NCBI RefSeq assembly: GCF_000721935.1
Contig: NZ_KL585422.1
Location: 12,648 to 25,701, forward strand
Reading direction: 5' to 3'
Length of the DNA: 13,054 nt
DNA from: Streptomyces sp. NRRL WC-3549
Lineage (GTDB): Bacteria > Actinomycetota > Actinomycetes > Streptomycetales > Streptomycetaceae
In this document: positions 6,699-12,340 of the stretch, piece by piece
Layout: every line of letters begins with the position of its first letter
How positions within the stretch are numbered: the stretch's first letter is position 1
Position numbers and translations under genes: made by a program
The notes under the pieces: model-generated
Seen by the model: only the letters and a program-made list of their open reading frames with translations
What the model was told of the DNA's origin: nothing
Database searches by the model: none

Positions 6699-7469
6699 AT
6701 GAACGCAACAGCAGCCATGTACGAGGGGGGCGGCGTGCTCGAAGGTGCGGTGGTCGCGGTCGCCGGAGCGGCCGGAGCGGCCGGCCGGGCCACCCTGCTG
6801 AGGCTCGCCGAACGGGGTGCGACCGTGGTCGCCTGCGACGCACACCCCGAGCGGCTCGCGGAGGCGGTGGACGCGGCGCGTTACGCGCACGGCGGTGCGA
6901 CCGTCACCGGCGAGACCGTGGATCTGCTCGACCCGGCCGCGGCCCGCGCGTGGGCCGACCGGACCGAGGCGGAGTTCGGCCGGATCGACGGCCTGGTGCA
7001 CCTCGTCGGCGGCTGGCGCGGCGGCTCCGGCTTGACGGAGTCCAGCCTGGCCGACTGGGACTTCCTGGAGAAGCTCCTGATCCGCACCGTCCAGTCCACC
7101 TCCCTCGCCTTCCAGGACGCGCTCCAGCGCAGCGACCGAGGCCGTTACGTGCTGATCAGCGCCGCCGGGGCCGGCCGCCCCACCGCCGGGAACGCCGCCT
7201 ACGCGGCGTCCAAGGCCGCCGCCGAGGCGTGGACCCTCGCCCTCGGTGACGCCTTCCGTAAGGCGGGGGGCGACGCGGGCCCCACGGCGGCGGCTGCGAT
7301 CCTGGTCGTCAAGGCACTGGTGCACGACGCGATGCGCGCCGAGCGCCCGAATGCGAAGTTCGCGGGATTCACGGACGTCAAGGAGCTGGCCGAGGCCATC
7401 GCCGGTGTCTGGGACACCCCCGCCGGAGAAGTGAACGGAAAGCGCCTGTGGCTGACCCCGAAACCGTGA
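6699..7469 (+). CDS. SDR-family NAD(P)-dependent oxidoreductase
   Basis: A 256-residue short-chain dehydrogenase/reductase. The Rossmann nucleotide loop is AGAAGAAG just after the first strand, and an acidic D at the end of the second strand (VVACDAH) suggests NAD(H) preference. The active-site YxxxK is Y168 to K172 in AAYAASKAA. The usual catalytic Ser, 13 residues before the Tyr, is Ala here, with S154 one position further back, so catalysis may be altered or the alignment may hold a gap. The NNAG-type motif is replaced by LVGG. It is the second gene of the DUF6421 operon and overlaps the aldolase gene by 22 bp if the latter starts at 7448. It may oxidise a hydroxyl made or used by its neighbours; the substrate is unknown. 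Confidence 0.9.
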   Translation: MNATAAMYEGGGVLEGAVVAVAGAAGAAGRATLLRLAERGATVVACDAHPERLAEAVDAARYAHGGATVTGETVDLLDPAAARAWADRTEAEFGRIDGLVHLVGGWRGGSGLTESSLADWDFLEKLLIRTVQSTSLAFQDALQRSDRGRYVLISAAGAGRPTAGNAAYAASKAAAEAWTLALGDAFRKAGGDAGPTAAAAILVVKALVHDAMRAERPNAKFAGFTDVKELAEAIAGVWDTPAGEVNGKRLWLTPKP

Positions 7470-8539
7470 GGACCGACGCGCGACGGCACCACGATCCGCA
7501 GGTACGCGGTTTCGCCAGCGACAACTACGCCGGAGCGCACCCGGAGGTCCTCGCGGCCCTCGCCCTGGCCAACGGCGGCCACCAGGTCGCCTACGGCGAG
7601 GACGACTACACCGGCCATCTCCAGCGGGTCATGCACAGCCACTTCGGTCCCACCGCCGAGGCGTTCCCCGTCTTCAACGGCACCGGGGCCAACGTGGTCG
7701 CGCTCCAGGCGCTGACCGACCGCTGGGGTGCCGTGATCTGCGCGGAGTCCGCGCACATCAACGTGGACGAGGGCGGAGCGCCGGAGCGGGTGGGCGGACT
7801 GAAGCTGCTCACCGTCCAGACCCCGGACGGGAAGCTGACGCCGGAGCTCATCGACCGCCAGGCGTACGGCTGGGACGACGAGCACCGGGCGATGCCGCAG
7901 GTCGTCTCGATCACCCAGAACACCGAGCTGGGCACGGTCTACACCCCCGCCGAGGTCCGTGCGATCTGCGAGCACGCCCACGAGCGTGGGATGAAGGTCC
8001 ATCTGGACGGGGCGCGCATCGCCAACGCCGCCGCGTCGCTGGACGTCCCGATGCGGGCGTTCACCACCGTGGCCGGCGTCGACGTCCTGTCCCTCGGCGG
8101 CACGAAGAACGGAGCGCTCTTCGGCGAGGCCGTCGTCGTCCTGGAGCCGGACTCCGTCCGCGCGATGAAGCACCTGCGCAAGCTGTCGATGCAGCTCGCC
8201 TCCAAGATGCGGTTCGTCTCGGTCCAGTTGGAGGCCCTGCTCGCCCGCGACCTCTGGCTGCGCAACGCCCGCCACGCCAACGCCATGGCGCAGCGGCTCG
8301 CCGAGGGCGTCCGCGCGGTGGACGGGGTCGAGATCCTCTACCCCGTGCAGGCCAACGCCGTCTTCGCCCGGCTGCCGCACGAGGTGTCCGAACGGCTGCA
8401 GAAGCGTTTCCGGTTCTACTTCTGGGACGAGACGGCCGGGGACGTCCGCTGGATGTGCGCGTTCGACACCCGCGAGGAGGACGTCGACGCGTTCGTGCAG
8501 GCGCTCAAGGAGGAGATGGCCGGCCAATGTGATCGTTGA
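7448..8539 (+). CDS. threonine aldolase-like PLP enzyme (beta-eliminating lyase family)
   Basis: A 363-residue fold-type I PLP enzyme resembling low-specificity L-threonine aldolase, which cleaves beta-hydroxy amino acids to glycine and an aldehyde. The PLP-binding lysine is K220 in SLGGTKNG, the cofactor Asp is D187 in VHLDGARI, and H103 in SAHINVDEGG is the residue expected to stack on PLP. The N-terminal FASDNYAGAHPEVL is the family start. GTG at 7448 has GGAAAG upstream and overlaps the SDR gene by 22 bp; GTG at 7466 (4-bp overlap) is possible. It is last in the DUF6421-SDR-aldolase operon, so the true substrate may be a less common beta-hydroxy amino acid. Confidence 0.92.
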   Translation: MADPETVRTDARRHHDPQVRGFASDNYAGAHPEVLAALALANGGHQVAYGEDDYTGHLQRVMHSHFGPTAEAFPVFNGTGANVVALQALTDRWGAVICAESAHINVDEGGAPERVGGLKLLTVQTPDGKLTPELIDRQAYGWDDEHRAMPQVVSITQNTELGTVYTPAEVRAICEHAHERGMKVHLDGARIANAAASLDVPMRAFTTVAGVDVLSLGGTKNGALFGEAVVVLEPDSVRAMKHLRKLSMQLASKMRFVSVQLEALLARDLWLRNARHANAMAQRLAEGVRAVDGVEILYPVQANAVFARLPHEVSERLQKRFRFYFWDETAGDVRWMCAFDTREEDVDAFVQALKEEMAGQCDR

Positions 8540-8549
8540 CCTGTGCGGT

Positions 8550-8577
8550 CGACCGAAAACGAATCGATGTTCGGTCG
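8550..8577. promoter_or_regulatory. dyad upstream of the transglutaminase-like gene
   Basis: CGACCGAA (8550-8557) and TTCGGTCG (8570-8577) are a perfect 8-bp inverted repeat with 12 bp between, in the 61-bp gap after the aldolase gene. It lies 10 bp upstream of the possible -10 element at 8588, where a repressor or activator dimer could act. A weak intergenic hairpin is the alternative. Confidence 0.5.
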
Positions 8578-8587
8578 GCCGCATATC

Positions 8588-8593
8588 TACGAT
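8588..8593 (+). promoter_or_regulatory. possible leaderless promoter -10 element
   Basis: TACGAT fits the actinobacterial TANNNT -10 pattern and ends seven bases before ATG 8601, so transcription would begin at the start codon. No usable Shine-Dalgarno precedes that ATG (only AGG three bases away), which supports a leaderless mRNA. Confidence 0.45.
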
Positions 8594-8600
8594 CAGGATC

Positions 8601-9197
8601 ATGGAGCTGATCCAGCAGGAACCCGAACTCTCGGCCTATCTCGTCGCCGACGAGGTCATGGACCACGAGCACCCGCTCGTACGGGAGACCGCGCGGCGCC
8701 TGGGCGCCGGGACGCTCGACGCGTACCCGTACGCGGCCGCCGCCTACGCCCACGTACGCGACGGCATCCCGCACTCCTCCGACACCGGGGACCCGCGCGT
8801 CACCTGGCGCGCGTCCGACGTCTTGGCGGCGCGCACCGGCATCTGCTGCGCCAAGGCGCATGCGCTGGCCGCCCTGTGGCGGGCAGGCGGCATCCCCGCC
8901 GGCCTCTGCTACCAGCGGCTGACCGACGACGGGGCGGATCCGGCCGTCCACGGCCTGGTCGCGGTACGGCTGCCCGGCGGAACCGGCTGGGCCCGGCAGG
9001 ACCCGCGGGGCAACAAGCCGGGCGTGGACGCCCACTTCTCCCTGGGCGAGGAGAGGTTGGCCTGGGTGCCGCGTGCGGAGCACGGCGAAGTGGACTACCC
9101 GGGCGTCCACGCGGTGGCGCACCCGGCGATCCTCCGCGCGCTGCGGACCGCCCCGGACCGCCCGGCGCTGTGGCGGAACTACCCCACGGCCCTGTGA
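8601..9197 (+). CDS. transglutaminase-like domain protein
   Basis: A 198-residue cytoplasmic protein with a transglutaminase/cysteine-protease-like core. The likely nucleophile is C82 in TGICCAKAHALAALWRAGG, followed by C83. H117 (PAVHGLV) and D134 (ARQDPRGNK) complete a Cys-His-Asp triad with normal spacing. There is no signal peptide or membrane anchor. Bacterial members may be peptidases, amidases or crosslinking enzymes, so the activity is not set by the motif. ATG 8601 is chosen over the in-frame upstream GTG 8529 because the intervening DNA holds a dyad and a -10-like element. It follows the aldolase operon by 61 bp and converges on the acyltransferase gene. Confidence 0.88.
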   Translation: MELIQQEPELSAYLVADEVMDHEHPLVRETARRLGAGTLDAYPYAAAAYAHVRDGIPHSSDTGDPRVTWRASDVLAARTGICCAKAHALAALWRAGGIPAGLCYQRLTDDGADPAVHGLVAVRLPGGTGWARQDPRGNKPGVDAHFSLGEERLAWVPRAEHGEVDYPGVHAVAHPAILRALRTAPDRPALWRNYPTAL

Positions 9198-9198
9198 G

Positions 9199-9218
9199 CG
9201 GGGCGGGCCGCCGCCCCG
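9199..9218. terminator. strong GC hairpin between convergent genes
   Basis: CGGGGCGG (9199-9206) and CCGCCCCG (9211-9218) form a perfect 8-bp stem with a 4-nt loop, starting two bases after the transglutaminase-like stop and 52 bp from the acyltransferase stop. No T tract follows, which is usual for Streptomyces. It could serve both strands. Confidence 0.6.
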
Positions 9219-9269
9219 GGCCCCGGCCCCCGTCGGCAGGTGAGGGGGGCCGGTCCGGTCCGTGGCCGG

Positions 9270-9992
9270 TCAGCCGCGCTCGCGCACCTCGGCGGGCGTC
9301 GGGGCCGTGCCGCCGAGGTGGGCGGGCACCCACCAGGTGTCACCGGCGTCCCGGGGGCGTACCGGATAGGCCCGCTGCGCCGCTTCCAGGAGTTCCTGCA
9401 CGCGCTCCCGCAGCCGGCGGGTGATCGCGCCCGCGTACTGGTCGGCGGGGGCCTCCAGGGCCTCGCCGACGCGGATCGTGACCGGGATGTGGCTGCGCCG
9501 GAAGTTGCGCGGACGGCCCTTGGTCCACAGCCGCTGGGTGCCCCAGAGCGCCATGGGCACCAGCGGGACCCCGGCCTCCTGGGCCAGTCGTGCCGCACCC
9601 GACTTGAAGCTCTTCAGCGTGAAGGACTGGGAGATGGTCGCCTCGGGGAACACCCCGACGACCTCGCCGGAGCGCAGCGACGCGAGCGCGTGCGCGTAGG
9701 CGTCCTCACCCCTGCTGCGGTCGACGGGGATGTGCTTCATGCCGCGCATCAGCGGTCCTGAGACCTTGTGCCGGAAGACCGAGTCCTTCGCCATGAAGCG
9801 GACCAGCCGCTTCTGAGGCAGCGCTCCGAGTCCCGTGAAGATGAAGTCCAGATAACTGATGTGGTTGCTCACCAGCACCGCACCGCCGGTCTTCGGGATG
9901 TGCTCCGAACCCTGTGTGTCGATCTTCAGGTCGAGCGCCTTGAACAGCGTGCGAGCGGCGCCGATGACCGGCCGATAGACGAGTTCTGCCAT
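9270..9992 (-). CDS. lysophospholipid acyltransferase (PlsC-like)
   Basis: A 240-residue membrane-associated acyltransferase of the PlsC/AGPAT family, which transfers acyl groups to lysophosphatidic acid or a related acceptor. The catalytic HxxxxD is H44-D49 in NHISYLD, the acceptor-binding motif is FPEAT at 115-119 (Ala where Gly is more common), and VPLVPMALWG (142-151) is the fourth conserved block. The N-terminus (1-20) is amphipathic and may sit on the membrane. ATG 9992 has AAGGG 11 bases upstream, a rather long spacing. It diverges from the thioredoxin-like gene. Proximity to etfBA suggests a lipid-metabolism context, but the acceptor is not known. Confidence 0.9.
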   Translation of the reverse strand: MAELVYRPVIGAARTLFKALDLKIDTQGSEHIPKTGGAVLVSNHISYLDFIFTGLGALPQKRLVRFMAKDSVFRHKVSGPLMRGMKHIPVDRSRGEDAYAHALASLRSGEVVGVFPEATISQSFTLKSFKSGAARLAQEAGVPLVPMALWGTQRLWTKGRPRNFRRSHIPVTIRVGEALEAPADQYAGAITRRLRERVQELLEAAQRAYPVRPRDAGDTWWVPAHLGGTAPTPAEVRERG

Positions 9993-10019
9993 CTGGATGA
10001 GGACCCTTCTTCAATGCCT

Positions 10020-10035
10020 CGGGAGGGTTCTCCCG
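10020..10035 (-). promoter_or_regulatory. hairpin in the leader or promoter of the acyltransferase gene
   Basis: CGGGAG (10020-10025) and CTCCCG (10030-10035) pair perfectly around a 4-nt loop, 28 bp upstream of ATG 9992. It may lie in the 5' untranslated region or be an operator. No regulator is recognised. Confidence 0.35.
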
Positions 10036-10134
10036 GTGGAAGTTACGCAGCCGTAGGTTTTCGGCATTGGGCCGATCGTGCCCCATGCGCGACGCGGTGG
10101 CCAGTCCCACAGGGGCCTCGGCGGGAGATTCTCG

Positions 10135-10142
10135 TCACGTGA
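10135..10142. promoter_or_regulatory. 8-bp palindrome in the divergent acyltransferase/thioredoxin region
   Basis: TCACGTGA is a perfect palindrome, flanked by GATTC (10126-10132 region) and GAATC (10141-10145). It lies 70 bp before the thioredoxin-like start. This is a possible dimer-binding site; low confidence. Confidence 0.2.
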
Positions 10143-10211
10143 ATCCCCCGGGAATGCGAGGCGCCGGCGTGGCGCTGACCCTGTGTGCGGAGAGCTCGGA
10201 AGGGGAGCGGA

Positions 10212-10538
10212 ATGGACGGGCGAACGGCTGCCGGGACACTGGACGCGGCCCAACTCGGCGCGGAGTTGGGGGAACGCGCGACGCTCGTGCAGTTCTCGAC
10301 CGCGTTCTGCCAGCCCTGCCGGGCCACCCGGCGGGTGCTGGCGCAGGTGGCCGGAATGATCGACGGGGTGGCCCACATCGAGATCGACGCCGAGGCGCAT
10401 CTCACGTTGGTACGCCGGCTCCGGATCAGCCGTACCCCGACCGTCCTGGTGCTCGACGCGCGGGGCCGTGTGGCGCGCCGGGCGACGGGAACGCCGCGTA
10501 CGGCCGATGTCGTCGCCGCTCTGGGGCAGGCGATGTGA
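10212..10538 (+). CDS. thioredoxin-like protein with CQPC active site
   Basis: A 108-residue cytoplasmic thioredoxin-fold protein. The redox motif is C33-Q34-P35-C36 in FSTAFCQPCRAT, and the cis-proline is P76 in ISRTPTVLVLD, both at normal spacing. The strand VAHIEIDAE (54-62) also matches the fold. Standard thioredoxins have CGPC; Gln in the second position should shift the redox potential and partner choice. ATG 10212 has GGGGAG upstream; in-frame GTG 10185 is possible. It precedes the leader ORF and flavin reductase but probably has its own transcript, as a separate promoter follows. It is likely a thiol reductant rather than the main housekeeping thioredoxin. Confidence 0.9.
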   Translation: MDGRTAAGTLDAAQLGAELGERATLVQFSTAFCQPCRATRRVLAQVAGMIDGVAHIEIDAEAHLTLVRRLRISRTPTVLVLDARGRVARRATGTPRTADVVAALGQAM

Positions 10539-10556
10539 CGGGTCGTGACACATCTC

Positions 10557-10567
10557 CCACCTGGTGG
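10557..10567. promoter_or_regulatory. dyad upstream of the leader-ORF promoter
   Basis: CCACC-T-GGTGG is a perfect odd-centred dyad that ends eight bases before the -35 element at 10576. It cannot form a hairpin, so an operator is more likely. No known consensus is matched. Confidence 0.3.
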
Positions 10568-10575
10568 AACGGGGC

Positions 10576-10605
10576 TTGACGGTACCCACCACGCATCACC
10601 AGTCT
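10576..10605 (+). promoter_or_regulatory. promoter for leader ORF and flavin reductase
   Basis: TTGACG (10576-10581) is a good HrdB-type -35. CAGTCT (10600-10605), 18 bp on, is a weak -10. Transcription would begin at or next to ATG 10612, which would make the leader ORF leaderless. Confidence 0.45.
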
Positions 10606-10611
10606 GACGTC

Positions 10612-10692
10612 ATGCCGCCAGCACTCCCTCTTCACGGCCGGAACCACGCGGACCTCGTGCGCCACGCCGACGCGCGCTGTCCGGGCGCCTGA
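10612..10692 (+). CDS. putative leader peptide (26 aa) upstream of flavin reductase
   Basis: A 26-codon ORF from ATG 10612 to TGA 10692, 47 nt before the flavin reductase start. Its second half reads HADLVRHADARC then PGA. This resembles the H-x-D-L/F-x-R-...-C pattern of short actinobacterial leader peptides found upstream of sulfur-metabolism genes, some shown in mycobacteria to act in cysteine-responsive attenuation. Only one Cys codon (TGT, 10678-10680) is present, near the end, as in that group. There is no ribosome site, but the promoter places the transcript start at the ATG. A role in sensing cysteine supply for the downstream gene is inferred. Chance remains possible for so short a frame. 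Confidence 0.7.
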   Translation: MPPALPLHGRNHADLVRHADARCPGA

Positions 10693-10739
10693 GGAACCCC
10701 CCCCGACCGTACGCCGCCCCCTCGAAGAAGGACTCCCGC

Positions 10740-11240
10740 ATGACGGCCTCCACCGGTACACCCCGGACGGCATCCCCCGAGCTGCTGCGCTCCGTCTTCC
10801 GCCGGCACGCCGCCGGTGTCGCGGTGATCACCGCGGCCGGTGAGCGCCCGGTGGGCTTCACCGCCACGTCGCTCAGCTCCGTCGCCGCCGATCCTCCGCT
10901 GGTCTCCTTCGGCGTGGGTACCTCCTCGTCCAGCTGGCCGGTGCTGGCGGAGACCGAGTACGTCGGCGTGCACCTGCTCGGCGAGGACCAGGAGGAGCTG
11001 GCAGCCACGTTCGCCCGCAGCGGGGCCGACCGGTTCGGGCCGTCCACCGACTGGCGTGCCGGGCCGGAGGGCGTGCCCCTCCTCGGGGGTGTGGTGGCCT
11101 GGCTGATCTGCCGCGTGGTGGCCCGGGTCCCGGCCGGGGACCACCGGGTCGTGATCGCCGAGGTGGTCCTCGGCGAACCGCCGGAAGACGGCAGGCCGCT
11201 GGTCTACCACCAAGGCCGGTTCACGGCTCTGCGAGACTGA
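10740..11240 (+). CDS. flavin reductase family protein
   Basis: A 166-residue cytoplasmic FMN-binding split-barrel protein of the flavin reductase family, which uses NAD(P)H to reduce FMN or FAD, often for a two-component monooxygenase. The family order is clear: FRRHAAGVAVIT (20-31), GFTATSLSSVAADPPLVSF (38-56), SSSWPVL, then DRF, and near the end DHRVVIAEV and LVYHQGRF. The length is normal. ATG 10740 has GAAGAAGGA (10724-10732) seven bases upstream. The leader ORF and its promoter lie just before it. A sulfur link, for example a reductase serving a sulfonate-type monooxygenase, is suggested by the leader, but no monooxygenase gene is in view. Confidence 0.93.
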   Translation: MTASTGTPRTASPELLRSVFRRHAAGVAVITAAGERPVGFTATSLSSVAADPPLVSFGVGTSSSSWPVLAETEYVGVHLLGEDQEELAATFARSGADRFGPSTDWRAGPEGVPLLGGVVAWLICRVVARVPAGDHRVVIAEVVLGEPPEDGRPLVYHQGRFTALRD

Positions 11241-11288
11241 AAGCGAGCAGGCGCGGACGAACCGGGCGCGTTGGCAAGGTCACAGTTC

Positions 11289-11298
11289 CAAGCGCTTG
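11289..11298. promoter_or_regulatory. palindrome upstream of etfBA (TetR-type operator candidate)
   Basis: CAAGCGCTTG is a perfect 10-bp palindrome followed by CT. The core and right flank resemble AGCAAGCGCTTGCT sites that I recall near TetR-regulated acyl-CoA dehydrogenase genes in actinobacteria. It lies about 150 bp before the etfB start. The assignment is by resemblance only. Confidence 0.4.
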
Positions 11299-11320
11299 CT
11301 CATGGGTAAAACAGTGGTTG

Positions 11321-11332
11321 TACTGGCGAGTA
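11321..11332. promoter_or_regulatory. dyad TACTGGCGAGTA upstream of etfBA
   Basis: TACT and AGTA form arms around GGCG. The 14-mer at 11320-11333 differs at two positions from the perfect palindrome TTACTCGCGAGTAA. It overlaps TAATAT (11331-11336), a possible -10 element, where a bound repressor would block transcription. A TetR-family regulator of fatty-acid oxidation is a plausible binder; this is inference. Confidence 0.4.
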
Positions 11333-11386
11333 ATATTTCGCTTGGCGCATCGGTCGACCCGACCGGAAACCGCCCCAAAAGGCGCC

Positions 11387-11392
11387 TATGCT
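11387..11392 (+). promoter_or_regulatory. possible -10 element for etfBA
   Basis: TATGCT fits a -10 hexamer and would give a leader of about 42 nt before GTG 11441. No good -35 is seen at the usual distance, so it is tentative; TAATAT at 11331-11336 is the rival. Confidence 0.3.
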
Positions 11393-11440
11393 GCGTGCAA
11401 CAAGGCAGCCCAGAAATGACGATGCAGTAGGAGAGCCGGC

Positions 11441-12226
11441 GTGAGCTTGAGGATCGTTGTCTGTGTGAAGTACGTGCCCGACGCCACCGGCGACCGGCAC
11501 TTCGCCGATGATCTGACCCTGGACCGGGACGATGTGGACGGTCTGCTGTCGGAGCTGGACGAGTACGCGGTCGAGCAGGCGCTGCAGATCGCCGATGAGG
11601 CGGACGACGCGGAGATCACCGTGCTGACGGTGGGTCCGGAGGACGCCAAGGACGCGTTGCGCAAGGCGCTGTCGATGGGTGCCGACAAGGCCGTCCACGT
11701 CGAGGACGACGATCTGCACGGTACGGATGTGATCGGGACGTCGCTGGTGCTGGCCAAGGCGGTCGAGAAGACCGGTTACGACCTGGTCGTGTGCGGCATG
11801 GCCTCGACCGACGGTGTCATGGGTGTCCTGCCGGCGCTGCTGGCGGAGCGTCTGGGTGTCCCGCAGGTCACGCTGCTGTCCGAGGTGTCGGTCGAGGACG
11901 GCACGGTCAGGGGCCGCCGCGACGGTGACAGTGCCAGTGAGCAGCTGGAGGCGTCCCTGCCGGCGGTGGTCTCGGTGACGGACCAGTCGGGGGAGGCGCG
12001 TTACCCGTCGTTCAAGGGGATCATGGCGGCGAAGAAGAAGCCGGTGCAGTCGCTGGATCTGGACGATCTGGGGATCGAGGCGGACGAGGTCGGCCTGGAG
12101 GGTTCCTGGACGGCCGTGGACTCGGCCGCCGAGCGTCCGGCCCGCACGGCGGGCACGATCGTCAAGGACGAGGGCGAGGGCGGCAAGCAGCTGGCCGAGT
12201 ACCTCGCGGGCCAGAAGTTCATCTGA
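11441..12226 (+). CDS. etfB: electron transfer flavoprotein subunit beta
   Basis: A 261-residue cytoplasmic protein, the beta (FixA-type) subunit of the ETF heterodimer, which takes electrons from acyl-CoA dehydrogenases and passes them on toward the respiratory chain. The N-terminus RIVVCVKYVPDA, the GMASTDG segment (about 120-126) and the signature ARYPSFKGIMAAKKKPV (186-202) identify the family and its AMP/FAD-side nucleotide site. LPAVVSVT precedes the signature as expected. The start is GTG 11441 with AGGAGA upstream. It is followed 114 bp later by etfA, with a hairpin in the spacer. Two possible operators lie upstream, consistent with control by fatty-acid supply. Confidence 0.97.
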   Translation: MSLRIVVCVKYVPDATGDRHFADDLTLDRDDVDGLLSELDEYAVEQALQIADEADDAEITVLTVGPEDAKDALRKALSMGADKAVHVEDDDLHGTDVIGTSLVLAKAVEKTGYDLVVCGMASTDGVMGVLPALLAERLGVPQVTLLSEVSVEDGTVRGRRDGDSASEQLEASLPAVVSVTDQSGEARYPSFKGIMAAKKKPVQSLDLDDLGIEADEVGLEGSWTAVDSAAERPARTAGTIVKDEGEGGKQLAEYLAGQKFI

Positions 12227-12238
12227 CCCCCGCAGGAC

Positions 12239-12280
12239 GGAAGGTTCGTCCGGCCCCCTGGCGGGCCGGGACCTTCTTCC
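12239..12280 (+). other. hairpin in the etfB-etfA spacer
   Basis: GTCCGGCCC (12248-12256) pairs with GGGCCGG-G-AC (12263-12272, one bulged G) around a 6-nt loop. GGAAGG and CCTTC/TTCC can extend the base of the stem. It starts 12 nt after the etfB stop. It could be a partial terminator, a processing site or an mRNA-stabilising element that sets the EtfB:EtfA ratio. Confidence 0.5.
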
Positions 12281-12340
12281 GGGCCCCGGCTGTCCCCTCT
12301 ACCGCCCCCGCTCACCTCGCACGCAGGAGATTGAAGTCCC

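Noticed and set aside
5494..6843. Minus-strand open frame of 449 codons opposite DUF6421
   Set aside because: Its His/Val/Glu-rich translation mirrors the codon pattern of the DUF6421 gene on the other strand, and no domain is recognisable.
7199..8602. Minus-strand open frame of 467 codons opposite the aldolase gene
   Set aside because: Shadow of the PLP enzyme, which has its lysine, Asp and His motifs in place. No ribosome site or domain on the minus strand.
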